Below, one piece after another: positions 1 to 6,787 of a stretch of 64,000 nucleotides of DNA. The stretch's first letter is position 1. Each line of letters opens with the position of its first letter. The notes under the pieces were generated by a model. That model ran no database searches. It was not told the origin of the DNA and saw only the letters and a program-made list of their open reading frames with translations. The stretch is from Paenibacillus sp. FSL K6-1096 (GTDB lineage: Bacteria; Bacillota; Bacilli; Paenibacillales; Paenibacillaceae): positions 6,014,001-6,078,000 of the forward strand of contig NZ_CP150274.1 of the NCBI RefSeq assembly GCF_037977055.1, written 5' to 3'. The translations under genes and the position numbers were made by a program.

Positions 1-1
1 G

Positions 2-397
2 TTCATTAACAGCCCCGGAGGCTCGACGACGGCGGGCTTTGGCATCTATGATACGATGCAGGTCATCCGGCCGCAGGTGAACACGATCTGCACCGGGTTC
101 GCCGCTTCGTTCGCTTCGCTGCTGCTTCTGGCCGGAGCCACCGGCAAAAGATCCGCACTCCCGAACAGCGAGATCATGATCCACCAGCCGCATGGCGGCG
201 CGCAGGGGCAGGCGAGCGACATTGCGATTAGCGCGCGGCGCATTCTCCAGATCCGGCAGAAGATCGTCCAGATCACAGCAGAACGTACCGGTCAGCCGGC
301 CGAGAAGGTGGAGAAGGACATGGACCGGGATTACTTTATGTCAGCCGAGGAAGCCCGTGAATACGGGATTATTGACACCATCATCACTAATTTATAG
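2..397 (+). CDS. clpP: ATP-dependent Clp protease proteolytic subunit (5' end missing)
   Basis: C-terminal 131 residues of a ClpP serine peptidase; the start lies left of the window. ClpP forms a tetradecameric chamber that degrades proteins unfolded by Clp ATPases. All three catalytic elements are visible: the nucleophile Ser in the FAASFAS segment, the His in IMIHQP, and the Asp in MDRDYFMSAEEA, followed by the usual EYGIIDTI end. The match is to true ClpP rather than to the TepA/YmfB branch, whose active-site region differs. A small ORF follows 12 bases downstream and is probably co-transcribed. Firmicutes often carry more than one clpP, so whether this is the housekeeping copy cannot be judged from the fragment. 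Confidence 0.93.
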   Translation, partial: FINSPGGSTTAGFGIYDTMQVIRPQVNTICTGFAASFASLLLLAGATGKRSALPNSEIMIHQPHGGAQGQASDIAISARRILQIRQKIVQITAERTGQPAEKVEKDMDRDYFMSAEEAREYGIIDTIITNL

Positions 398-409
398 GAG
401 AGGGGAACG

Positions 410-622
410 ATGAAGATGCTGGAAGCATTGAAAGGCCAGGAAGTCGCAATTCATTGTCTGGATGGCACAAGTGTCAGAGGAGGCGTACTGGAGGCGTTGG
501 ATGACCGGTTCGTGAAATACCGCACGGAATATCAGACCCTCTATATTCCCATTACCTCGATCCGGGCGGTAGAGCTGCAGACCAAGGAACGCGAGCGTCC
601 TCGCGTCGGCTTCGGGCAATAA
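410..622 (+). CDS. Small Sm-like (LSm-type) hypothetical protein
   Basis: A 70-residue protein starting at ATG 410 behind a good ribosome site (AGGAGAGG at 396-403). The pattern of alternating hydrophobic strands (VAIHCLDG, SVRGGVLEALDD, FVKYRTE, TLYIPITSIRAVE) resembles small Sm-like beta barrels found in short Firmicute proteins such as the DUF2642 type; that assignment is by eye only. A charged tail rich in Arg and Glu follows. It lies directly behind clpP in the same direction, so it is probably the second gene of that transcript. No function is assigned; an RNA- or protein-binding role would be guesswork. Confidence 0.7.
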   Translation: MKMLEALKGQEVAIHCLDGTSVRGGVLEALDDRFVKYRTEYQTLYIPITSIRAVELQTKERERPRVGFGQ

Positions 623-647
623 TCGGGAGCTGCATGTAAAAGCGTAC

Positions 648-696
648 AAACCCCCGTCATCTCTGCTCAGAACGAGCGAAGACGACGGGGGGGGTT
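648..696 (+). terminator. Possible terminator of the clpP transcript
   Basis: Stem AAACCCCCGTC against GACGGGGGGGGTT with a 26-base apical region containing a small CTC/GAG helix. The stem is strong, but a proper T run is missing, so termination efficiency is uncertain. Confidence 0.5.
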
Positions 697-740
697 CTTC
701 GAATGATTCGTAGAGCCCGCATATGGTCGCGTATGGCCGA

Positions 741-918
741 ATGTATACGGAAAACAGTATACATTGTGGTGAGCACGGGCTTGTGGCCCGAATGTATGCG
801 AAAAACAGCATAGATTGTGGTGGGCACGGGGCTTGTGGCCCGAATGTATGCGGAAAACAGCATACATTGCGGTGGCACGCGGCGCACGGCTCAAATGTAT
901 GCGAAAAACAGTATACAT
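741..918. repeat. Array of four 24-nt stem-loops, 51-52 bp period (array A)
   Basis: Four stem-loops at 741-764, 792-815, 844-867 and 895-918. The 8-bp arms are ATGTATAC/GTATACAT in copy 1 and ATGTATGC/GCATACAT in copy 3, with an 8-nt loop GRAAAACA. Copy 2 has one mismatch and copy 4 a G-U pair. The change of the seventh pair from A-T to G-C between copies 1 and 3 is compensatory, which argues that the hairpin itself is kept. The roughly 27-bp linkers are also alike (TTGTGGTG, then GCACG, then GGCCCGA). Because the period is close to a multiple of three, the array opens meaningless reading frames on both strands. Confidence 0.9.
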
Positions 919-958
919 TGTGTTAGCACGAGGGTAATCCCATTCATCCGTTTAATCT

Positions 959-1015
959 CCTTCTATTTCTCGCTGAAACGGTACCGTCGAAAGGACGGCA
1001 AAGCCATTTCCACTT
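959..1015 (+). repeat. Interspersed hairpin element, copy 1 of 2 (repeat B)
   Basis: Shares a 30-base identical left half (959-988) and a similar right half with 58404-58463. It folds into an outer stem 975-981/1004-1010 and an inner stem CCGTC/GACGG (984-988/994-998) capped by GAAAG. It lies in the convergent space between the small ORF and the minus-strand acyltransferase gene. Confidence 0.85.
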
Positions 1016-1057
1016 TATGGGCGTAAGTTCTGGCTGCCTTGTGGACGCTAGTCCCGC

Positions 1058-2725
1058 TTAGACCGGCAACAGGAAAGCAGGCTCCAGCCGGTGAACTCCC
1101 TTGGGGGAGTAGCCAAGCGCTGAGCTTAACCCGCACAGATCCGCCAGCAGACAGATAATGCTCAGCCACATCTCGGTGCCTTGCAGGCCGGTGTCCTGCT
1201 GCCGGGATAGCTGGAAGGCGAAGCCGCGTCCGGGGACCCAGAAGGGCAGCACCTCCCCGAGCAGCTTCCCGGCCCAGGCACGGATCTCCGCCTGCCGGTA
1301 ATCACTCTGCTTCAGGCAGAGCCAGAGCGGGTGAACAACATCCAGCACATTGCAGGCATTCAGCGCTTCCTGGCGGAAGAAGCGGCGGTCCCGGCTGTGA
1401 GCCAGCACCGTATCGATGGTGCGCTCAGGATACGGCAGGGGCAGGCCGAACTGGGCGTAGGTTGCGCGGGTAAGGCGGTAAAAGCCGTTCACCGGCTGCA
1501 GCCAGCCCTCCTCCGCAGTAGGCAGACCCCACAGCCCCGAGTCCCGGCGGCAATGCGTCGCCAGCCAGCCGAACAGATCATCCGGGCGCTTGCCGGAGCC
1601 GAAGGACTGCAGATTATGATAGAGGCCGGTAGCGTAGCAATCGATCCAGTCGCCGGCACCCCAGGCATTCTCCGCCCACGGCAGACGATCAAGCTGCTGA
1701 TACAGCGTTAAGGTATCCATATTCCCGATGGCAGTAACGGGATGAGGCAGAGCAGCGCCCAGCACTTCAAGAGCGTAGCCTACAGCGAGAAGATGATAAC
1801 GCGAGAGGTGGTCCGTTAACAGCTCCGGCTGATCCTCCGGCCCGGGCGGAGACCATGGATCAGGCAATAATCCGGTCCGGCTATCCTGGAACTGTTGTAG
1901 GGTGGCGATCAGCTCTTCCTTCGTCCAGCCAGGCGGCAGGCTGCCGAACATTGCAGCGATCTCCACAGCATCGCAGTAGGCCCGTACCGTCCGCCCCGCT
2001 CCCGGCCGGTCCCGGAACAGCTTCTCTCCCTCCATCGTGTCGGAGTAGAATTCCAGCAGGGGAGTAAGCTGCTCCTGCACCTGCTTGCCGAATTGCTCCA
2101 GCTGTCCATATAGGATAGCGGGAGCCTCTTTATGATCAGCTATCCCTGTATCCCCGGGCAGACGGCTGCGGATCAGCTTGGCCGGATTGCCCCCGACAAT
2201 GCTGTAAGCCGGTACATCGCGGGTCACGATGGCCCCCGCCGCAACAATGCTGTGCGAGCCGATCCGCACCCCGTCAAGAATAACCGCTCCCGCCCCGATC
2301 CACACATCATCGCCGATAACGATTCCCTTAACCGTCAGAGGCTGACGGAAAACAGGGATATCCGTCACTGCGTAGCCGTGATTGAAGCCATATAGACTGG
2401 CATGAGAAGCGATCCGCACGCCATTCCCCATGGTAATATCGCCTGACAGGACGCTATAACTGTTAATGGAGCAGTCGCTGCCCGTGACTAGCCGCGTACT
2501 GCGGACAATAGCGCCTCCGGCAATGTAGCTCCGGTCTCCGAGCTGCAGCCGGTCCGGCAGCACGATTGCTTGCGGCGAGACAAAACAGGCCTCCCCGAAG
2601 CTGCAGGAATAATCCGCAGCGAGCTGCTGCTGGTGAAGCGCCTGCTTATGCTGTTCTTCCTCGGACAGGCCAATCCAGGGCATGTAATCCACTGCTTGTA
2701 CTGAGGCGGATTGCTGTTCATCCAT
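1058..2725 (-). CDS. Hexapeptide-repeat acyltransferase fused to a helical (toroid-like) C-terminal domain
   Basis: A 555-residue protein starting at ATG 2725 behind AAGGAGAG. Residues about 45-195 are a left-handed beta-helix acyltransferase of the maltose/galactoside O-acetyltransferase type: repeated hexapeptides (IVIGDDVWIGAGAVILDGV), the expected His in SLYGFNHGY, and the family ending SIVGGNPAKLIRSRL. Family members move an acetyl group from acetyl-CoA to a sugar or similar hydroxyl. Residues about 215-545 form a second, helix-rich domain with Trp-rich segments (ENAWGAGDWIDCYATGLYHNL, split here only by reading) resembling alpha/alpha-toroid glycan enzymes, with no catalytic residues I can name. 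Typical acyltransferases are about 180-220 residues, so this is a fusion. No signal peptide. The gene is divergent from the AraC-type regulator at 2882. Confidence 0.85.
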   Translation of the reverse strand: MDEQQSASVQAVDYMPWIGLSEEEQHKQALHQQQLAADYSCSFGEACFVSPQAIVLPDRLQLGDRSYIAGGAIVRSTRLVTGSDCSINSYSVLSGDITMGNGVRIASHASLYGFNHGYAVTDIPVFRQPLTVKGIVIGDDVWIGAGAVILDGVRIGSHSIVAAGAIVTRDVPAYSIVGGNPAKLIRSRLPGDTGIADHKEAPAILYGQLEQFGKQVQEQLTPLLEFYSDTMEGEKLFRDRPGAGRTVRAYCDAVEIAAMFGSLPPGWTKEELIATLQQFQDSRTGLLPDPWSPPGPEDQPELLTDHLSRYHLLAVGYALEVLGAALPHPVTAIGNMDTLTLYQQLDRLPWAENAWGAGDWIDCYATGLYHNLQSFGSGKRPDDLFGWLATHCRRDSGLWGLPTAEEGWLQPVNGFYRLTRATYAQFGLPLPYPERTIDTVLAHSRDRRFFRQEALNACNVLDVVHPLWLCLKQSDYRQAEIRAWAGKLLGEVLPFWVPGRGFAFQLSRQQDTGLQGTEMWLSIICLLADLCGLSSALGYSPKGVHRLEPAFLLPV

Positions 2726-2789
2726 CTAACATCTCTCCTTCATGAATCCAGTCGTTAATGCCCTAAGTGTAGCAATGAATGCAGGGAAG

Positions 2790-2817
2790 TGGCATGGTAT
2801 AATGAACAGAAATGCCA
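2790..2817. promoter_or_regulatory. Inverted repeat flanking a promoter: possible operator
   Basis: TGGCAT (2790-2795) and ATGCCA (2812-2817) are perfect inverted repeats 16 bases apart that bracket the -10 element of the araC-type gene. The position suits a repressor or autoregulator, but no factor can be named. Confidence 0.45.
2795..2803 (+). promoter_or_regulatory. Extended -10 promoter for the AraC-type gene
   Basis: TGGTATAAT is a perfect TGn extension plus TATAAT. The -35 position has no good match, as is usual for extended -10 promoters. The distance to the ATG at 2882 is about 80 bases. Confidence 0.6.
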
Positions 2818-2881
2818 TGTCAAAAACGCTTCAAAATTCCACTCCCGATCAACATGCATACGGAGAACGGAGGCGCTGCAG

Positions 2882-3712
2882 ATGGAAGAGATTCCGCAGA
2901 ATCTGGTGATGGACATCCACTGGATTCATGACAAGACGACCTTCCCGCACTGGACGGATATCCGTCAGAATACAAGCGTACACAGCCTGTACTGGATACA
3001 GGAGGGCGAGGGAGCCTTCCGGACAGAGAAAGCGGAGCATCTTGTGTCGCCGGATATGCTGTTCTATCTGCGGCCGGGGCTGTCCATGGAGATGAGCAGC
3101 GGAGGCCTGGAGCCTCTGCGGATCACTATGATCCTGCTCTCGCTGTATACGTTGTCGCCTTCTGCCCACAATCAGGGGAGGGTCCAGCCGTTGCATACAC
3201 TTCCGCTGCCCTTCCTTATGACGCCTGGAGGGGAGAGGGGGAGAGCACTGGGCCAGCTGTTCCGCCGGATTGCCGCCGGCTGGGTGCCCGGAAGCTCCGG
3301 AAGCCAGATCAGGACGCAGGCGCTGCTCTATCAGCTTATATATGAATTATTTCAAGCTAAGGATAGCGGCCATCCCGACCGGGGACAGGGGTATGAGCTG
3401 TTTGTGCGGATGAAGGAGGAGCTTGAACGGCGCTACAGTGAACCTTTGCAGATTCGTGAGCTGGCATTGCGCTACGGTGTATCCAGCTCGTATGCACGCA
3501 GTCTTTTTCAGCGGTATCTGCACAAGAGCCCCAAAGAATATCTAAGTGAAATCCGCTATGAGCACGCCAAGAAGCAGCTGCTGTACACCAGGCTAACCCT
3601 GAAGGAGGTTGCGGCCGCTTGCGGGTACAGCGATGAGTTTCATTTCAGCAAAGCCTTCAAGCAGCTCAGCGGACATCCTCCGTCGAAACTGCGGTCCCTG
3701 GATGGAACATAA
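2882..3712 (+). CDS. AraC/XylS family transcriptional regulator
   Basis: A 276-residue regulator. ATG 2882 is chosen because GGAGG (2869-2873) sits 8 bases before it; an upstream in-frame ATG at 2789 overlaps the promoter. Residues about 10-100 look like the cupin effector domain of this family (FPHWTDIRQNTSVHSLYWIQEG, read loosely). The last 100 residues carry the two helix-turn-helix motifs: LQIRELALRYGVSSSYARSL and LKEVAAACGYSDEFHFSKAF, followed by the usual HPPSKLR end. Such proteins bind a sugar or similar ligand and activate nearby genes. The neighbour transcribed away from it is the acyltransferase fusion, the likeliest target. An inverted repeat around its own -10 box suggests autoregulation. 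Confidence 0.92.
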   Translation: MEEIPQNLVMDIHWIHDKTTFPHWTDIRQNTSVHSLYWIQEGEGAFRTEKAEHLVSPDMLFYLRPGLSMEMSSGGLEPLRITMILLSLYTLSPSAHNQGRVQPLHTLPLPFLMTPGGERGRALGQLFRRIAAGWVPGSSGSQIRTQALLYQLIYELFQAKDSGHPDRGQGYELFVRMKEELERRYSEPLQIRELALRYGVSSSYARSLFQRYLHKSPKEYLSEIRYEHAKKQLLYTRLTLKEVAAACGYSDEFHFSKAFKQLSGHPPSKLRSLDGT

Positions 3713-3799
3713 TCGTTAAAGGAAATGAAAAAAGGGTAAGTTAATATAATGCGGATCATTTGCATAATGGCTGGCCTGCTTAAATTTAAAATAAAAAAG

Positions 3800-3827
3800 T
3801 TGAACAACCGCGCCGCTGTGATATAAT
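3800..3827 (+). promoter_or_regulatory. Sigma-A promoter P1 upstream of the polyamine operon leader
   Basis: TTGAAC (3800-3805), a 16-base spacer and TATAAT (3822-3827), with an A/T-rich UP-like stretch before it. It would start a transcript near 3834, about 285 bases ahead of the first gene. Confidence 0.75.
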
Positions 3828-3833
3828 TATCCG

Positions 3834-3972
3834 GTTGGCCTTGTGAGCCGGTGTGCTAATGAAACTTCGGGTTTTATTAGAGATGAAATCGCAGGAAAAC
3901 GAAGGAATTACGTGTAATCATGTGAATGACAGAGTATTAATGCAGAAAACTGCGGATTTTACACGGAACTAC
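3834..3972 (+). other. Structured leader or small RNA candidate
   Basis: Between two promoters lie several stem-loops. CTAATGAAACTTCGGGTTTT followed by ATTAG (about 3857-3881) closes on a C(TTCG)G-type loop with CTAAT/ATTAG and AAA/TTT pairs. A second helix pairs CGTGTAA (about 3910) with TTACACG (about 3959) and encloses a small GCAG-AAAA-CTGC hairpin. A T run (CATTTTTTG) follows near 3972. This could be a cis-acting regulator or a short RNA ending before promoter P2. No match to a riboswitch class known to me. Confidence 0.4.
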
Positions 3973-3992
3973 TCATTTTTTGTCGGAATTTA

Positions 3993-4021
3993 TTGATTTA
4001 TTGAGAAAGTTTCTGTATAAT
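3993..4021 (+). promoter_or_regulatory. Sigma-A promoter P2 of the polyamine operon
   Basis: TTGATT (3993-3998), exactly 17 bases, then TATAAT (4016-4021). It lies about 97 bases before the TTG start at 4119 and is likely the main promoter. Confidence 0.75.
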
Positions 4022-4118
4022 CAGCCTTGTTGATTTTTCATAGGATGTAGCCTGTTCCAGTTCCAGAGCAATAAGGCTAATAACTAATAACTTTAAGCAA
4101 ATTTAGGGGGTTATTATT

Positions 4119-5318
4119 TTGGGAAAAGCGTTAATTATTGGCGCTGGCGGTGTTGCGAGCGTTGTTGTTCATAAATGCTGCCAGAACCCGGATGTATTCG
4201 AAGAGATCTGCATTGCCAGCCGTACAGTGGCGAAATGCGATGCTCTGAAGGAGAAGCTGGACGGGGGCCAGACGAAGATTTCGACGGCTCAGCTGGATGC
4301 TGACAACACGGAAGAAGTGATTGAGCTGATCAAGAGCTTCCAGCCGGATGTCGTGATTAATGTGGCTCTCCCTTACCAGGATCTGACGATCATGGATGCC
4401 TGCCTGGCTACAGGAGTGCATTATGTAGATACAGCGAACTATGAGCCGCAGGACACTGCGAAATTCGAATATTCCTGGCAGTGGGCGTACAAGGAGCGCT
4501 TCGAGAAGGCCGGCATTACGGCGCTGCTCGGCAGCGGCTTTGACCCGGGGGTTACCGGCGTATTCACTGCTTATGCGCTGAAGCATTATTTTGACGAGAT
4601 TCATACGATTGACATTGTCGATGCGAATGCCGGTGACCATGGTTACCCGTTCGCAACCAACTTCAATCCTGAGATTAATATCCGCGAGATCACAGCGAAC
4701 GGACGTTACTTCGAGAATGGTGAGTGGATTGAAACTGCGCCGCTGTCTGAGAAAAAGGTCTACGACCTGCCGGAGATCGGTCCGAAGGACATCTACCTGC
4801 TGTACCATGAAGAGCTGGAATCGCTGGCTGTGAATATCCCTGGCGTGAAGAAAATCCGCTTCTGGATGACCTTCTCGCAGAACTATCTGACTCACCTGAA
4901 GGTGCTGGAGAATGTCGGCATGACTTCGATCGAGCCGATTATGTATGAAGGCAAGGAGATTATCCCGCTGCAGTTCCTGAAGGCAATTCTGCCTGACCCG
5001 GCTTCGCTGGGACCTAGAACCAAGGGTAAGACCAACATCGGCTGCATCATTCAGGGTACGAAGGATGGCCAGCCGAAGACCTACTATGTCTACAATGTAT
5101 GCGACCATGAAGAGTGCTACAGAGAGGTTGGCTCCCAGGCCATCTCTTACACTACCGGCGTTCCTGCCATGATCGGGGCAATGCTCATCATCAAGGGCAT
5201 CTGGAACAAAGCGGGCGTCTACAACGTTGAAGAGTTCGATCCGGACCCGTTCATGGAGGCGCTGAATAAGCACGGTCTGCCTTGGCAAGAGGACTTCTCG
5301 CCGACGCTGCTGGATTAA
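4119..5318 (+). CDS. Carboxynorspermidine/carboxyspermidine synthase (saccharopine dehydrogenase family)
   Basis: A 399-residue NADPH-dependent enzyme expected to condense aspartate semialdehyde with a diamine to give carboxy(nor)spermidine, the alternative route to (nor)spermidine. It shows an N-terminal Rossmann motif (ALIIGAGGVASVVVHK), the family segment YVDTANYEPQD, then LLGSGFDPGVTGVFTAYA and NAGDHGYPFATNFNPE, and a C-terminal TTGVPAMIGAMLI stretch. The start is TTG 4119, with GGGGG at 4107-4111 as ribosome site; no ATG suits. The decarboxylase gene follows after 5 bases, which fixes the pathway assignment beyond generic saccharopine dehydrogenase. Promoters P1 and P2 and a folded leader lie upstream. 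Confidence 0.93.
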   Translation: MGKALIIGAGGVASVVVHKCCQNPDVFEEICIASRTVAKCDALKEKLDGGQTKISTAQLDADNTEEVIELIKSFQPDVVINVALPYQDLTIMDACLATGVHYVDTANYEPQDTAKFEYSWQWAYKERFEKAGITALLGSGFDPGVTGVFTAYALKHYFDEIHTIDIVDANAGDHGYPFATNFNPEINIREITANGRYFENGEWIETAPLSEKKVYDLPEIGPKDIYLLYHEELESLAVNIPGVKKIRFWMTFSQNYLTHLKVLENVGMTSIEPIMYEGKEIIPLQFLKAILPDPASLGPRTKGKTNIGCIIQGTKDGQPKTYYVYNVCDHEECYREVGSQAISYTTGVPAMIGAMLIIKGIWNKAGVYNVEEFDPDPFMEALNKHGLPWQEDFSPTLLD

Positions 5319-5323
5319 GGCGC

Positions 5324-6481
5324 ATGGCCATGAAGAATAAAGACATCGATATCGATATCAGCAACCTGCCGTCCCCTGCGTACCTGGTGGATGAGCGGCT
5401 GCTGACGAAGAACCTGGAGACCCTGAATTACGTGCAGGAGCGGAGCGGAGCCAAGATCCTTCTTGCGCAAAAAGGCTTCTCCATGCACGCGATGTACCCG
5501 CTGGTCGGCAAATACCTGCATGGCGTGACCTCCAGCTCCCTGTTCGAAGCCCGTCTGGGCTTCGAGGAGATGGGCAAAGAGGTGCATGTCTATGCACCGG
5601 CTTATGTTGACCGCGAGTTCGATGAGCTGCTGCGGTACAGCGATCATATTGTGTTTAATTCTTTTGATCAATGGAGCCGGTTCAAGGAACGGGTACAGAG
5701 CGCACCGAAGCAGATCAGCTGCGGCATCCGCGTGAACCCGGAGTATTCCGAGATTGAAGTGCCACTGTATGACCCTTGCTATAACTATTCCCGCATGGGC
5801 GTCACCCTGCCGAACTTCCGGCCGGACGAGCTGGACGGAATCGACGGGCTGCACTTCCATACGATGTGTGAGCAGAATTCGGACACGCTGGAGCGGACGC
5901 TTACGGTCGTGGAGGAGAAGTTCGGACAGTATCTGCACGGCATGAAATGGCTGAACTTCGGCGGCGGGCATCATATTACCCGTCCCGACTACGATCTGGA
6001 GACACTAATCAAGTGCATTCTGCATATGAAAGAGACTTATAATGTAGAGATCTACCTCGAGCCAGGCGAGGCGATCGCCCTGAACACTGGTTATTTGGTA
6101 GCTACGGTTCTCGACACAATGCATAACGGCATGGATATCGCGATTCTCGATACCTCTGCCGAATGCCATATGCCGGATGTACTGGCGATGCCGTACCGTC
6201 CGGGAATTATCGGAGCCGGACAGCCGGGCGAATTCCCGTACACCTACCGGCTGGGCGGCATGACCTGCCTGGCAGGCGATGTGATCGGGGATTATTCCTT
6301 CCCCGAGCCGCTGAAATACGGCGACAAGCTGATCTTCACCGACATGGCGCATTATTCCATGGTGAAGAACCACATGTTCAACGGCGTCAACCTGCCAGCC
6401 ATCGCTTCTTATAATGAAGAAGAAGGCCTGAAGGTGATCCGCGAGTTCGAATACAGTGACTTCAGCGGGCGGTTGTCTTAA
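5324..6481 (+). CDS. nspC: Carboxynorspermidine/carboxyspermidine decarboxylase
   Basis: A 385-residue PLP enzyme of the alanine-racemase-fold decarboxylases that removes the carboxyl group from the product of the preceding gene to give norspermidine or spermidine. The PLP Lys is K50 in LLAQKGFSMHA. Other family marks are LHFHTMCEQN, NFGGGHHITRPDYD, the glycine/Glu phosphate site LEPGEAIA, and DTSAECHMPDVLAMPYRP, which holds the catalytic Cys region. ATG 5324 is chosen because it follows the upstream stop by 5 bases; an ATG 6 bases later is also possible. A strong terminator at 6513 ends this two-gene operon. Confidence 0.94.
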   Translation: MAMKNKDIDIDISNLPSPAYLVDERLLTKNLETLNYVQERSGAKILLAQKGFSMHAMYPLVGKYLHGVTSSSLFEARLGFEEMGKEVHVYAPAYVDREFDELLRYSDHIVFNSFDQWSRFKERVQSAPKQISCGIRVNPEYSEIEVPLYDPCYNYSRMGVTLPNFRPDELDGIDGLHFHTMCEQNSDTLERTLTVVEEKFGQYLHGMKWLNFGGGHHITRPDYDLETLIKCILHMKETYNVEIYLEPGEAIALNTGYLVATVLDTMHNGMDIAILDTSAECHMPDVLAMPYRPGIIGAGQPGEFPYTYRLGGMTCLAGDVIGDYSFPEPLKYGDKLIFTDMAHYSMVKNHMFNGVNLPAIASYNEEEGLKVIREFEYSDFSGRLS

Positions 6482-6512
6482 TCGGAAGAAGCAGATCAAT
6501 AGATGCAAAATA

Positions 6513-6550
6513 GAAGCGCCCCTTCAGCTTTGGCTGAGGGGGCGCTTTAT
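6513..6550 (+). terminator. Terminator of the polyamine operon
   Basis: A 15-bp stem, AAGCGCCCCTTCAGC against GCTGAGGGGGCGCTT, with one G-U pair and a TTTG loop. The T tract after it is short (TTTAT). Confidence 0.8.
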
Positions 6551-6572
6551 GTTCGCCAACTGGGCAAGTAGG

Positions 6573-6752
6573 GGAAATCCTGCAGAAAATGCAACAATGC
6601 AGCCCCCAATCCGTCCAGATGCCTGAAATCATGCATATATTGCAACAATAGGCTGATCTGGCCAGTCTAACTGCGGGAAATCCTGCAAAATGTACAACAT
6701 TCCCCGCCGTTGCTCCTTACCCAGCCAGAAATCCTGCATGATGTGCAACATT
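6573..6752. repeat. Four-copy intergenic repeat, about 51 bp period (array C)
   Basis: Units of GAAATCCTGCA-N4/5-TGCAACATT begin at 6574, 6624, 6677 and 6728 (spacings 50, 53 and 51). Each has a central short palindrome of the TGCA...TGCA kind. The sequence differs from arrays A, D and E although the period is the same. The array fills the space between two convergent genes; nothing else is seen there apart from the terminator. Confidence 0.8.
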
Positions 6753-6787
6753 GGATGTATCTCGAACTCTGGTCTCTTGGAACGCCC

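Noticed and set aside
657..926. Overlapping ORFs on both strands encoding short repeated peptides
   Set aside because: They are produced by array A, whose period near 51 bp keeps frames open; they lack ribosome sites and exist on both strands at once.
4131..5288. A 385-residue minus-strand ORF opposite the carboxynorspermidine synthase gene
   Set aside because: Antisense shadow; low-complexity composition and no recognisable family.
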